A DNA stretch of 64,000 nt from Flavobacterium sinopsychrotolerans (GTDB taxonomy: Bacteria; Bacteroidota; Bacteroidia; Flavobacteriales; Flavobacteriaceae). Shown here piece by piece: positions 8,480 through 18,430 of this stretch (position 1 is the first letter of the stretch; every line of letters begins with the position of its first letter). Location of the stretch: the NCBI RefSeq assembly GCF_900110375.1, contig NZ_FODN01000004.1, forward strand, positions 237,653 to 301,652. Reading direction: 5' to 3'. The notes under the pieces were generated by a model. It had not been told where the DNA came from. It saw only the letters and a program-made list of their open reading frames with translations, and ran no database searches. A program made the translations under genes and the position numbers.

Positions 8480-8794
8480 ATGAAACAATTTTTAAAAATT
8501 GCCAGCTGCTTACTAATTGTATTGGCGCTGGCTGTAAGTTGCAATCCGTTGCTAAACGCAAATACCACTGAATTCACCACCGGAAAAGTGCAGGAAATCG
8601 TTGTGGGCAAAGACGGCTATACCGCCAAAATAGCAACAACCGAAAATTCAATTTATCTGGTGACTATCAGTCGGGTCAATTTATTAGAACCAACACAATA
8701 TAGACAGGTTTCAACTGGCGAAACTATACAAGTGAAAGGAGATATTTTTAAAATTTCAGGCGTTAATCATATGACCGTGCGAATACTGAAATAG
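8480..8794 (+). CDS. Small lipoprotein, function unknown
   Basis: A 104-residue protein with a hydrophobic signal and the lipobox LALAVSC, so a predicted lipoprotein. The mature domain (FTTGKVQEIVVGKDGYTAKIATTENSIYLVTIS) reads as a small beta-barrel, possibly OB-like. I cannot name a family. It starts 4 bases after the thioesterase stop, so the two are probably co-transcribed. Its stop codon overlaps the start of a thioesterase remnant. Confidence 0.65.
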   Translation: MKQFLKIASCLLIVLALAVSCNPLLNANTTEFTTGKVQEIVVGKDGYTAKIATTENSIYLVTISRVNLLEPTQYRQVSTGETIQVKGDIFKISGVNHMTVRILK

Positions 8795-8916
8795 CAAAGA
8801 ACTATCTTTTCGTTGCACTGGAAGCCTTACGTATTTTTCCAAAGAGCGATGGCTTTTTAACTGCTAAAAAAAACCTCGGGATATTAGGAATCATTTTCGC
8901 ATTTCAAATCAAATAA
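8793..8916 (+). pseudogene. Internally deleted duplicate of the thioesterase
   Basis: Bases 8793-8813 encode SKELSFR, the same as codons 5-11 of the thioesterase (AGCAAAGAA.TATC.TTTCGTTG). After one extra base the frame from 8815 reads ALEALRIFPKSDGFL, matching the intact protein's C terminus IAMDAIRNFPKTNDFL. It then continues to a TAA at 8914. The middle of about 120 residues is missing. This is a remnant of a second copy that lost its core; it makes no functional enzyme. Confidence 0.6.
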
Positions 8917-8952
8917 GAATCAAAAGCATAACGTTATTAGCATTCAAAAATC

Positions 8953-9537
8953 ATGAAAAACAGAGAATACTCCGCCATTTACAGAATAATGCATTGGTCA
9001 ATCGCCATTTGCATGACTTTATTGCTTGTCACGATTTTTCTACGTCTGACGTGGATGAATAAAAATAATGTTGCGCTAATTATTCAAGACTATTTAGCGA
9101 CTACAGATCAAAAGTTGACACAAGACCAACTCATTACGCTTGCTAAAAAAATAAGAAAACCCATGTGGGACTGGCACATTTATATTGGTTATGCTTTGGT
9201 AGGTTTGTATAGCATTCGAATTGCGCTTCCATTTTTTGGACAAATGAAATTCTCTAATCCGTTCAATAAAGATTTGGGCATTAAAGAGAAATTTCAATAT
9301 TGGACGTATTTAATTTTTTATGTTTGTGTCGCTATTTCGTTGATTACCGGTTTAATTATTGTTTTAGGTCCAAAAAATCTAAAGGAACCGATGGAAGAAA
9401 TACACGTACTTTCTATTTACTATCTATTGACGTTTATCGTGATTCACTTGTCAGGCGTTTTCTTCTCTGAATTAACAACACAGCAAGGACTAATTTCCAG
9501 AATCGTAAGCGGACCAACAAAGAATAAAGAAAATTAG
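8953..9537 (+). CDS. Cytochrome b561-like membrane protein
   Basis: A 194-residue inner-membrane protein with four hydrophobic segments (near residues 14-32, 75-92, 115-137 and 152-172). It has well-placed His residues: RIMHWS in helix 1, WDWHIYIGYAL in helix 2, and EEIHVLSIYY and IVIHLSG in helices 3 and 4. This four-helix, multi-His layout is that of prokaryotic b561 / Ni-hydrogenase b-type di-heme proteins, which carry electrons within the membrane. The electron donor and acceptor are not evident. It stands alone between a gene remnant and the AraC-type gene. Confidence 0.75.
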   Translation: MKNREYSAIYRIMHWSIAICMTLLLVTIFLRLTWMNKNNVALIIQDYLATTDQKLTQDQLITLAKKIRKPMWDWHIYIGYALVGLYSIRIALPFFGQMKFSNPFNKDLGIKEKFQYWTYLIFYVCVAISLITGLIIVLGPKNLKEPMEEIHVLSIYYLLTFIVIHLSGVFFSELTTQQGLISRIVSGPTKNKEN

Positions 9538-9644
9538 AAACAAAAAGCACTCTTTTTTGATTAACAATTATTCGGTTTTTATTTAATGTCAAACGATTTC
9601 GGATAAACGATTGAATCCAAAAATAATTAATGTAAAATTGGTCT

Positions 9645-10205
9645 ATGAAAATATATGTCAAAAACATGGCTTGCGAAAGTTGTAAAATCTTTGTAAAAGA
9701 GGCTTTAGAAGAACTCGACATCGCTGCAATAAAAATAGATCTTGGCGAAATTGAAGTTAAAGAAGAGCTTACTACGACTGAAAAAAAGAAATTAAACAGT
9801 AAGATTAAAAAAGCAGGATTAGAATTATTAGAAAAAAAAGAAGGCATTCTGATTGAGAAAATCAGAAGTGTAATAATTGATTACGTGTATAATTCTGATG
9901 AAAAACCAGTCATCAAATTCTCTGTTTTGCTAAGCGAAAAATTAAATCACAGTTACACCTACTTAGCCAATTTTTTCTCTGAAATAGAAGCCAGTACAAT
10001 TGAACAGTATGTGATTTCACTCAAAGTAGAACGTATAAAAGAACTTATCATTTTGGAAGAACACACCCTTTCAGCCATAGCTTTCAAGCTTCATTACAGC
10101 AGTGTTTCCCATTTGTCTAATCAGTTTAAAAAAGCAACCGGATTGACACCTACTCATTTTAAAAATTTAAAAGAAAAAAGAAGAATAACCATTCAAAACA
10201 TTTAA
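9645..10205 (+). CDS. AraC-family regulator with N-terminal heavy-metal-associated (HMA-like) motif
   Basis: A 186-residue protein. Residues 1-65 resemble an HMA/ferredoxin-like fold with the metal-binding motif MACESC (MxCxxC). The C-terminal 100 residues are an AraC-type double helix-turn-helix ending in the family signature SVSHLSNQFKKATGLTPTHFK. This combination is found in Bacteroidota. The obvious reading is a metal-responsive regulator, which is inference. It lies 75 bases upstream of chrA on the same strand and may control or sense for it. A weak promoter-like TTG (9611), 19 bases, TAAAATTG (9633-9640) sits so close to the ATG that the transcript would be nearly leaderless. Confidence 0.85.
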   Translation: MKIYVKNMACESCKIFVKEALEELDIAAIKIDLGEIEVKEELTTTEKKKLNSKIKKAGLELLEKKEGILIEKIRSVIIDYVYNSDEKPVIKFSVLLSEKLNHSYTYLANFFSEIEASTIEQYVISLKVERIKELIILEEHTLSAIAFKLHYSSVSHLSNQFKKATGLTPTHFKNLKEKRRITIQNI

Positions 10206-10280
10206 CAAAAGAACTTCCGTTTTATAAAACCGGATGCCTTTCATTCGTTGCCTTTCCTTTAACAAAAAAGATTCAGAAAA

Positions 10281-11411
10281 ATGAATCCAAATTCCGAAAT
10301 AAAAGAGCTTGCCAAACTATTCCTTAAGTTGGGACTTACCGCTTTTGGTGGTCCGGCGGCACACATTGCGATGATGCAGGAAGAAGTCGTCCAGAAGCGG
10401 AAATGGCTTTCAGAACAACATTTTTTAGATCTCATAGGTGCCACAAATTTAATTCCGGGACCCAACAGCACTGAAATGGCAATCCATATTGGCAATGAAC
10501 GGGCTGGTTGGAAAGGTCTGATTGTAGCTGGCCTCTGTTTTATTCTGCCAGCGGTTTTCATCACCGGATTTTTTGCCTGGGGTTACAAACAATATGGACA
10601 ATTACCGGAAATACAACCTTTTATTTATGGCATAAAGCCCGCGATTATAGCCGTGATTCTGGCTGCCGTTTATCCTTTGGCCAAGAAATCCCTGAAATCA
10701 ATACTATTAGCCGGAATCGGAATTGCTGTCTTAATCCTGTCCTTACTTGACTTCAATGAAATCTATTTGATGTTTGGAGCCGGATTATTTGCCTTGTTCT
10801 GGTATTTCATCCGAAACCAAAGAATAAAAAATACGACTGTTTTTCTCCCCATAACCGTTCTACAAGTTTCAAGTACAACCGTTCTGACTGCAACCAACAT
10901 GAATCTATTTTGGATTTTTTTTAAAATTGGCGCAATCCTTTATGGCAGCGGTTATGTACTTTTTGCCTTTCTTGATGCTGAACTGGTAGCCACCGGACTG
11001 CTAACCCGTCAACAATTAATCGATGCAATTGCCGTAGGACAATTTACGCCCGGTCCCGTTTTTTCATCGGTTACTTTTATTGGCTATCAAATTAATGGTT
11101 TATCCGGCGCCGTAGTTTCTACAATTGCAATTTTTCTGCCTTCCTTTATTTTTGTGGCACTTCTCAATCCATTAGTTAAGAAAATGAGAAACTCAAAACC
11201 TTTTTCGGCATTCCTCGATGCGGTAAATATTGCTTCGGTAGCCATTATAATTTCTGTATGTTACGTCATGGGAAAAGACACCGTTACGGATTGGCGTACG
11301 ATTCTAATTGCAATAATAAGCCTCGCTATTACTTTTGGTTTCAAAAAAATAAATAGCGCATTTATCGTTTTAGGTGGCTCAATAATTGGATATGTTTTGA
11401 CTCTTATTTAA
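10281..11411 (+). CDS. chrA: Chromate transporter ChrA
   Basis: A 376-residue inner-membrane protein of the CHR family, long-chain type with two homologous halves. The N-half has LGLTAFGGPAAHIAMM and LIPGPNSTEMAIHIG; the C-half has IGAILYGSGYVLFAFL and AVGQFTPGPVFSSVTFIG. The repeated GGP/PGP motifs are family hallmarks. Characterised members export chromate, driven by ion gradients; many homologues have no tested substrate. The preceding gene is an AraC regulator with a metal-binding motif, which fits a metal or oxyanion response. Confidence 0.9.
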   Translation: MNPNSEIKELAKLFLKLGLTAFGGPAAHIAMMQEEVVQKRKWLSEQHFLDLIGATNLIPGPNSTEMAIHIGNERAGWKGLIVAGLCFILPAVFITGFFAWGYKQYGQLPEIQPFIYGIKPAIIAVILAAVYPLAKKSLKSILLAGIGIAVLILSLLDFNEIYLMFGAGLFALFWYFIRNQRIKNTTVFLPITVLQVSSTTVLTATNMNLFWIFFKIGAILYGSGYVLFAFLDAELVATGLLTRQQLIDAIAVGQFTPGPVFSSVTFIGYQINGLSGAVVSTIAIFLPSFIFVALLNPLVKKMRNSKPFSAFLDAVNIASVAIIISVCYVMGKDTVTDWRTILIAIISLAITFGFKKINSAFIVLGGSIIGYVLTLI

Positions 11412-11528
11412 AAAACAGAAGCGTTTCGCATTCCCAATAGTCCAATGCCTTTTCATCTTATTTGTATTACTGCATAGCGATTTTATTATTACTAATAAAT
11501 TTAAGTATCTTTAGTGCTATTTATAACT

Positions 11529-13211
11529 ATGGAGACGTTAAATTCAATACTAAAACTGGCTGCTGGCATTGGCTTATTCCTTTTTGCCATGTATCTGGTG
11601 GAGGAATCCCTAAAGAATCTTTCCGGCAGAAGTTTCAAACTATTTTTGCAGCGTATTACAAAAAATAATATCGGTGCTGTAGCTGGTGGAACAATCGTTA
11701 CTGGTGTCCTTCAGAGCAGTTCCATGGTTTCATTGATGGTTTTAGCGTTTGTAGGTGCCGGTGTTTTTACGATGAAAAATGCCATGGCAGTTATTCTGGG
11801 TGCCAATCTAGGAACAACAATAGCCAGTTGGCTGGTTGCCACTCTTGGCTTTAAAACAGACATTGAAGTGATAGCTTATCCAGCCGTTTGTTTAGGTGGT
11901 TTTTTTCTTATTCTGCTTGGAAATCGTAAGAAAATCAAATACCTATCTTATTTTCTTCTCGGTTTTGGCTTAATGTTTATAGGACTTTCCTTCATGAAAA
12001 CAGCAATGGAATCTCAGGCACAGTATTTTGATCTTTCGAAATATGCATCCATGCCAATGATTATTTTCCTGCTCATTGGCTTCTTAATTACGTTAATTGT
12101 TCAATCAAGTTCCGTAACCATGGCGCTGACATTGAGTGCACTCAACGCTGGAGCTATAGGTTTTCCAATGGCTGCCGCAATTGTGCTGGGTAGCGAAACC
12201 GGAACTATAATTAAGATTTTGGTAAGTGCCATAGGTGGAAATGCATCCAAAAAACGAGTGGCATTGGGTAATCTGTTATTCAACATCTTCATTACTGCCA
12301 TTGCTTTTGCTTTGCTGAAACCCATTCTGCTACTGATCACTGATGTCATAAAAATTAAAGATCCACTCATTGGACTAGTCACGTTTTCGACTTTGATCAA
12401 CTTACTGGCAATTGTATTGTTTCTGCCTGTTCTTGATATTTTTACTAAATTTTTAGAGCGTTTTTTTAAAAATACCGATAGTTCAGCTGCGGCATTTATA
12501 GGGCATGCTTCAATCGCTGAACCTGAGACGGCTTTAGATTTATTTCAAAGAGAAACAAAATATTTTATTCATAATTCGATGCTCTTTAATCTGGAATTAT
12601 TCGCAATTAATACATTGTCTCTTATAGAAAATAGTGCTTTTAAGGACATTGATGAGGAAAAAAAATTCTACTCAAAAACTGAAGAAGAAAAATATCAATT
12701 TCTCAAACAATTGCAAGGCGAGATTCATGCCTTTTATTTGAAACTGAGAACAAAATTACAAGATGAAGAGCAAGTAGAACTCAACCAAATGATTTCAGCT
12801 GTACGAAGTTCTATGCATGCCGTAAAAAGTGTCAAAGACATTGGAACTAACATTATGGATCTCAGAAATTCCTCAAAAGACATTAAATATAATTTTTTTA
12901 TGCACCACAAAAAAGAAACTGAAAATTTATACCTTCAACTGAATGCTTTCCTGCTGCAAGATAAAAAAGCAAACTTTGAAGAACTGCAAAATATATTTAA
13001 TTCCATTCAGAACAACTATAGTTCCGCTCTGAATAATTTTTACACTGAAGCCCAACAAACAGCAATAGAAGATATTGATATTACAACTGTAATTAACTTT
13101 AATCGAGAACTTTTCACTTCAAATAAAGCAATGCTTATGGCCGTTAAAGAAATTGTATTGGATGAAAAACTAGCCGAGAATTTCAATGAAATCCCTACGT
13201 ATAAAACATAA
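11529..13211 (+). CDS. Na/Pi cotransporter family protein (PNaS)
   Basis: A 560-residue inner-membrane protein with about nine hydrophobic segments and the two inverted QSSS repeats of type II Na/phosphate cotransporters: LQSSSMVSLM near residue 61 and VQSSSVTMAL near 190. Each is followed by GANLGTT or GSETGT. The last 220 residues are soluble and helical (from about 340), as in PhoU-like C-terminal domains of this family. It is predicted to bring in phosphate with Na+. The start METLNSILK at 11529 is preferred to an ATG five codons upstream because the first membrane helix follows directly. Confidence 0.9.
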   Translation: METLNSILKLAAGIGLFLFAMYLVEESLKNLSGRSFKLFLQRITKNNIGAVAGGTIVTGVLQSSSMVSLMVLAFVGAGVFTMKNAMAVILGANLGTTIASWLVATLGFKTDIEVIAYPAVCLGGFFLILLGNRKKIKYLSYFLLGFGLMFIGLSFMKTAMESQAQYFDLSKYASMPMIIFLLIGFLITLIVQSSSVTMALTLSALNAGAIGFPMAAAIVLGSETGTIIKILVSAIGGNASKKRVALGNLLFNIFITAIAFALLKPILLLITDVIKIKDPLIGLVTFSTLINLLAIVLFLPVLDIFTKFLERFFKNTDSSAAAFIGHASIAEPETALDLFQRETKYFIHNSMLFNLELFAINTLSLIENSAFKDIDEEKKFYSKTEEEKYQFLKQLQGEIHAFYLKLRTKLQDEEQVELNQMISAVRSSMHAVKSVKDIGTNIMDLRNSSKDIKYNFFMHHKKETENLYLQLNAFLLQDKKANFEELQNIFNSIQNNYSSALNNFYTEAQQTAIEDIDITTVINFNRELFTSNKAMLMAVKEIVLDEKLAENFNEIPTYKT

Positions 13212-13300
13212 ATTAAGCATTCAAAACAGCAATTGCAATCCAAAAATTTTACAACACTATTTTAAAATTTTGTAAAATATTTCATTAAAAAAATCAAACC

Positions 13301-13331
13301 TTTGTTGCAAATTCTGTTTGGGAGTAAATTG
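13301..13331 (+). promoter_or_regulatory. Bacteroidota-type promoter of tamB
   Basis: TTTG at 13301-13304, a 20-base spacer and TAAATTG at 13325-13331 match the TTTG-N19-TAnnTTTG consensus, with one base short in the -7 box. It leaves a leader of roughly 40 bases before the TTG start at 13377. Confidence 0.55.
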
Positions 13332-13376
13332 CAATTTTGATTTAAATTGGTTATTTTTAACCAAAAAATACATCAT

Positions 13377-16300
13377 TTGAAAAAATATTTAAAGAAAAGT
13401 TTACACGTTTTCCTTTGGATAATGGGATCACTACTCCTATTGTTCCTAATATTACTTGTGGCTATTCAAATTCCCTCCGTTCAGAATTATGCCAAAAATA
13501 AAGCAGTAACGTATCTGGAAGGGAAAATCAAAACCAAAGTGAGGGTTGATAGTCTTGCAATTGAGTTTCCTAAAAAAGTAATTCTTAAAGGCGTTTATTT
13601 TGAAGACCAAAAAAAAGACACTCTTTTTGCGGGTGAAAAGTTGGCTGCCGATATCAGTTTGTTTCAATTGATAAACAATAAAGTCGAAATCAATTCCTTA
13701 GAATTAGTAGGGATTTCAGCTAATTTAAATAGAGATTCCAAAGCTATTTTTAATTTTGATTACATCATAAAAGCCTTTGCTTCGCCAGAAAAACAAATGA
13801 GTGATTCGCCACCCATGCAGTTTTCTGTAGAAGAAATAATGCTCGACCGCATCCAGTTTAAGTATACTGATGCCGTTACAAAAAATGATATTTATGCCAA
13901 TCTAAAGCATTTTGAAACGAAAATTAAAACTTTCGATTTAAATGAAATGAACTTTGAAATTCCAAAAGCAAAAATCAATGGATTAAAGTTCAAATTAAAG
14001 CAAGGTTTGGTTCAAATATCCAATGCGACTAAAGTGGCAGCAATAAAAAATGAACCGGAATCTATCTTAAAATTAAAATTAGGTGAAATTGATTTAGCAA
14101 AAATTGATTTCGATTATAAAAGTGAGGAAACTAAACTTTCCACAAATTTTTATTTAAAAAAACTGCTCGCCAAAATTGATAAAATTGACCTTAACAATCA
14201 ATTCGCAATTATAGAAAGTCTTGATTTAACGGGTGTAGAAGGTGCTTTGACTTTTGACAAATTAGATAAAATCAGACCTAAAAGAGAAGCTGTAAATACC
14301 GAATCGAACAATTGGGATGTCAAAATAAAGAAAACGGAATTCAAACGGATAAATTTCCGTTATGACAATAATACTATTGCAACAGTTCAAAAAGGAATCG
14401 ATTACAACCATTTGAATATTACCAATTTAAATTTGCAAGTAGATTTGTTGAATTACAATCCCGAAAACATTTCAGGAATTGCCAATTCATTAACCGTTAA
14501 AGACAAAAGCGGCTTGAACATTCAGTCCTTTAATGCGGAATTTTTCTACGGTAAAAAGAATGCTTTTCTTAAAAAATTATATTTAAAAACACCTCAAACA
14601 GAACTGAAAGATGAAATTAGAATTGGATATCCTTCCATAGCATCTTTAGCCAAAAATCCGGGAGAATTAGGACTTATTGCTAATTTGAAAAAAAGTAAAT
14701 TGGGAATTAAAGATATTATGCTTTTTGCTCCAACGCTAGTCAATGTAAACCCGTTTATGAGCAATCCAAATGCGATCTTGCTGGTTAATGGAACTGTAAA
14801 AGGAAAATTAAAAAACATTGAATTCCCAAGTATAGAAATCAGCGGTATTGGAACTACAAAAGTAGCAGCAAGCGGCAGAATCATAGGTTTACCAGATGTA
14901 AACAAAGCTTATTTTGATTTGAATATTAAAGATTTACAATCTGGTTCGAAAGATTTGGTTGGCTTTTTGCCCAAAGGGACCATTCCTAATTCGATTCAGT
15001 TGCCGTCAAAATTCAGCGCCAAAGGATTTTTTAAAGGAACCATTGCTAATTTCAATACTAATCTGAATATCGCAAGTAGTTTTGGAAATGCAAAAATCAA
15101 AGCTACATTCGACCAAAGCAGAAAAAATTACGAGAAATACGATGCCCAAACGGAACTTACTAATTTTGATTTAGGGAAATTTATCAAAAACGACTCCATT
15201 GGAAAAGTAACTTTAAAAGCCAACATAAAAGGAACTGGATTTGATCCAAAAACGGCAACCGCATCATTAAATGGAACTATTCTAAAAGCGTATTATAATA
15301 AATATACGTACCAAAATGTAGCTCTAAAAGGAACTATTCGCAACGGAAATTTCAATGCAACTGCTTTGGCAAAAGATCCTAATCTGACTTTTGACTTGGT
15401 GAGCAGTGGCAGTTTTAAAGACAAATATCCTACCGGAAAACTAAAACTGAATGTGGATATCGCTGATTTGGAAAAACTGAATCTTCACGCTGGCCCATTG
15501 AAAATAAGAGGCGTTGTAGATGCTGATATTCAATCGGCAAATCTCGATTACCTCAACGGAACGGTATATGCGCACAACATTACCATCGTAAATGCTAAAG
15601 AAGAATTTGTAATTGATTCCATTAGTGCAGTGGCAACATCTACTTCTGAAAAGAATACATTCGTGTTGAAATCTCCGTTTTTGGATGTGGATGCCAATGG
15701 AAAATACAAGTTATCAAAAATAGCGACTGCTTTGTCAAATTCTATTTCCAAGTATTATGACAGCAATCCAAGTTCCCGAAAAACAGTCGTTGAGAAACAA
15801 GAATTTGTTTTTAAAATTGGCGTAAAAGACAGTCCAATTCTATTAAAACTGATTCCTGAATTGAAAAGTCTGGAACCTATTAATATACAAGGAAGATACA
15901 ACTCTGTTAACGATTCTATTGTTCTGAATGGTACAATTCCAAAATTAATTTATGGCGAAAACATCATTACAAACGCTGTTCTCAAAGTAGACACCAAAGA
16001 CAATTCCCTTGTTTACAGCTTTATAGTTGATGACATCCAAAATAAACAAATTCAATTGCCCCACACCAGCATTTCTGGCAAAGTGCAAAATAATATTGTG
16101 AATTATACAGTGCAATTAAAGGATTCAAAAGACAAAGAAAGATACTTAATTGCAGGAACATTAAAAGCTACCAACGGAAACAACGATATCAATCTTGATC
16201 CAAATAATTTGTTGCTGAACTATGAATCTTGGAAAATAACACAAGATAATTTAATTCGCTTTGGCAAAAAAGGAATTTATGCTGATAATTTCGAATTGAG

Positions 16301-18350
16301 TAAAGACGGAAGTAAAATCCTTATACAATCACAATCTCAGGGAGCAAATGCACCAATGGCAATTGATTTCAAAGATTTTGACATAAAAACTATTACCAGT
16401 ATTGTTGAAAAAGATGATTTGCAAATGAGTGGTAAAATCAATGGAAACGCATTGGTCAAAAATATAAGTACCACTCCTCTTTTTACTTCAGATTTGAATA
16501 TTGAAAATTTTACTTTCAAAAAAGATACAATCGGAAACATCAGTATCAAAGTAAATAATGCGATTGCGAGTCAATATGATGCCGTAATTGCCATTACAGG
16601 TCAGGGAAATCAAGTCAATTTAGAAGGGAATTACAAGACGAGTGACAGCAGTTTTGACATGAATCTCGACATTGATAAATTGAACTTAAAAAGTATTCAG
16701 GGTTTCACTTTGGATAACATTACTGAAAGCACGGGATTCTTGACAGGGAATTTTAAAATAACAGGAAATACGACCCAACCCAAAGTAGTTGGCGAATTAC
16801 AGTTCAATGAAATTGGTTTCAAAGTGAAGCAGCTTAATGCAAAATTCAAGTCTTTAAACGATAAAATTGTATTTACGCCAAATGCTATTCTTTTTGACAA
16901 TTTTATTATAAAAGATGAAAAAGACAATGATTTAGCCATCAACGGAAAGATTGACAGTGCTAATTTTAGTAATTTTGGTTTTGATTTAGCCATCGATGCT
17001 GATAATTTCAAAGCCGTCAATTCTAAAGCAAAAGACAATGATTTGTATTATGGTGAATTGTACTTGGACAATCATTTGCAACTATCCGGAAATTTAGACA
17101 ATCCTATTGTAGAAGGAAATATCAAAATTAATAAAGACACTAAGTTCACTATTGTTTTACCACAATCAGATCCGTCAATTACTGATAGAGAAGGAATTGT
17201 AGAATTCATTGACCAAGACAATCCAAAATTAGTCGAGACCATCGTCATGGACGAATTGAATAGTGAAATGGACATCAAAGGAATCAATGCTTCGGTAAAT
17301 ATTGAGATTGATAAAGACGCCGAATTATCATTGGTTATTGATAAAGCTAACGGGGATTTCCTAAAATTAAAAGGAGAAGCGCAATTAAACGGCGGTATTG
17401 ATCCATCAGGAAAAACGACTTTGACCGGAAGATATGAATTATCTGAAGGGAGCTATGAAATGAATTTTAATGCGATCAAAAGAAAATTCGACATCAAAAA
17501 AGGAAGTTATATCCTGTGGACTGGAGAGCCTACAACTGCTGATGTTAATGTTACCGCGATTTATAAAACAGAAGCCGCGCCAATTGACTTAGTTAATGAC
17601 CAATTAGGAGATGTAACTGCCGAAGTGAGAAATACCTACAAACAAAAGCTTCCTTTTGAAACTGTATTGAAAATGACTGGCGAATTAATGAAACCAACCA
17701 TTGCTTTTGATATTGTTATGCCTGATGGGAATAATAGCGTTTCAACAGAAATTATCAACGCTACGCAAGCAAAATTAACCCAATTGCGTCAGCAACCGGA
17801 TGAATTGAACAAACAGGTTTTTGCTTTACTGCTGTTGAATCGTTTTATTGGAGAAAACCCATTTGCCAGTGAAACCGGAGGAACAAGCGTTTCGTCACTA
17901 GCAAGAGAAAGTGCCAGTAAAATTTTGTCGCAACAACTTAATAATTTAGCGGGTGATTTAATTGAAGGGGTAGAACTGAATTTTGATTTGAATACTTCGG
18001 ATGATTATACCACTGGTCAACGAGAAAATAAAACCGATTTGAGCGTAGGAATTTCAAAGAAATTATTGAATGACCGATTGAAAGTAACTGTAGGAAGCAG
18101 CTTTGGAATTGAAGGTCCGCAACAAGTGAATCAAAATGCTAATAATATTGCAGGCGATGTTTCACTAGATTACCAACTATCAAAAGATGGAAGGTATAAA
18201 ATGAGGGTATACCGAGTGAACAAATACCAAGTGGCACTGCAAGGTGAAGTGGTTGAAACCGGAATCGCTTTCATCATTACTTTGGATTACAACAAATTCA
18301 GTGAATTGTTTCGCAAAAGTGAAGCAAAAAAAGCAAAGCAAAAAAATTAA
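13377..18350 (+). CDS. tamB: Translocation and assembly module protein TamB (DUF490)
   Basis: About 1657 residues. An N-terminal membrane anchor (LHVFLWIMGSLLLLFLILLV) is followed by a very long repetitive beta-strand region, AsmA/TamB-like, that would span the periplasm. The C-terminal DUF490 part holds GEAQLNGGIDPSGKTTLTGRYELSEGSYE and the conserved LLLNRFIGENPF near the end. TamB works with an Omp85 partner in outer-membrane assembly and is thought to carry lipids between membranes. The next gene is that partner. No ATG exists near the start. The TTG at 13377 begins (M)KKYLKKSLHVF, the form I expect for Flavobacterium homologues; a TTG at 13347 adds ten residues and is less likely. Confidence 0.92.
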   Translation: MKKYLKKSLHVFLWIMGSLLLLFLILLVAIQIPSVQNYAKNKAVTYLEGKIKTKVRVDSLAIEFPKKVILKGVYFEDQKKDTLFAGEKLAADISLFQLINNKVEINSLELVGISANLNRDSKAIFNFDYIIKAFASPEKQMSDSPPMQFSVEEIMLDRIQFKYTDAVTKNDIYANLKHFETKIKTFDLNEMNFEIPKAKINGLKFKLKQGLVQISNATKVAAIKNEPESILKLKLGEIDLAKIDFDYKSEETKLSTNFYLKKLLAKIDKIDLNNQFAIIESLDLTGVEGALTFDKLDKIRPKREAVNTESNNWDVKIKKTEFKRINFRYDNNTIATVQKGIDYNHLNITNLNLQVDLLNYNPENISGIANSLTVKDKSGLNIQSFNAEFFYGKKNAFLKKLYLKTPQTELKDEIRIGYPSIASLAKNPGELGLIANLKKSKLGIKDIMLFAPTLVNVNPFMSNPNAILLVNGTVKGKLKNIEFPSIEISGIGTTKVAASGRIIGLPDVNKAYFDLNIKDLQSGSKDLVGFLPKGTIPNSIQLPSKFSAKGFFKGTIANFNTNLNIASSFGNAKIKATFDQSRKNYEKYDAQTELTNFDLGKFIKNDSIGKVTLKANIKGTGFDPKTATASLNGTILKAYYNKYTYQNVALKGTIRNGNFNATALAKDPNLTFDLVSSGSFKDKYPTGKLKLNVDIADLEKLNLHAGPLKIRGVVDADIQSANLDYLNGTVYAHNITIVNAKEEFVIDSISAVATSTSEKNTFVLKSPFLDVDANGKYKLSKIATALSNSISKYYDSNPSSRKTVVEKQEFVFKIGVKDSPILLKLIPELKSLEPINIQGRYNSVNDSIVLNGTIPKLIYGENIITNAVLKVDTKDNSLVYSFIVDDIQNKQIQLPHTSISGKVQNNIVNYTVQLKDSKDKERYLIAGTLKATNGNNDINLDPNNLLLNYESWKITQDNLIRFGKKGIYADNFELSKDGSKILIQSQSQGANAPMAIDFKDFDIKTITSIVEKDDLQMSGKINGNALVKNISTTPLFTSDLNIENFTFKKDTIGNISIKVNNAIASQYDAVIAITGQGNQVNLEGNYKTSDSSFDMNLDIDKLNLKSIQGFTLDNITESTGFLTGNFKITGNTTQPKVVGELQFNEIGFKVKQLNAKFKSLNDKIVFTPNAILFDNFIIKDEKDNDLAINGKIDSANFSNFGFDLAIDADNFKAVNSKAKDNDLYYGELYLDNHLQLSGNLDNPIVEGNIKINKDTKFTIVLPQSDPSITDREGIVEFIDQDNPKLVETIVMDELNSEMDIKGINASVNIEIDKDAELSLVIDKANGDFLKLKGEAQLNGGIDPSGKTTLTGRYELSEGSYEMNFNAIKRKFDIKKGSYILWTGEPTTADVNVTAIYKTEAAPIDLVNDQLGDVTAEVRNTYKQKLPFETVLKMTGELMKPTIAFDIVMPDGNNSVSTEIINATQAKLTQLRQQPDELNKQVFALLLLNRFIGENPFASETGGTSVSSLARESASKILSQQLNNLAGDLIEGVELNFDLNTSDDYTTGQRENKTDLSVGISKKLLNDRLKVTVGSSFGIEGPQQVNQNANNIAGDVSLDYQLSKDGRYKMRVYRVNKYQVALQGEVVETGIAFIITLDYNKFSELFRKSEAKKAKQKN

Positions 18351-18362
18351 TAAAAGTTTTTG

Positions 18363-18404
18363 AACCATTAAGAAATTAGAACAATTTATTTTTTCTTAAT
18401 GGTT
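18363..18404 (+). terminator. Hairpin between tamB and tamL
   Basis: The 13-base arms AACCATTAAGAAA (18363-18375) and TTTCTTAATGGTT (18392-18404) are perfect complements, followed by a T-rich tract. It could end part of the tamB transcripts, or trim the 3' end while tamL is still reached from the same promoter. Confidence 0.6.
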
Positions 18405-18430
18405 TAATTTTTTAATAAATACTAAAATTG

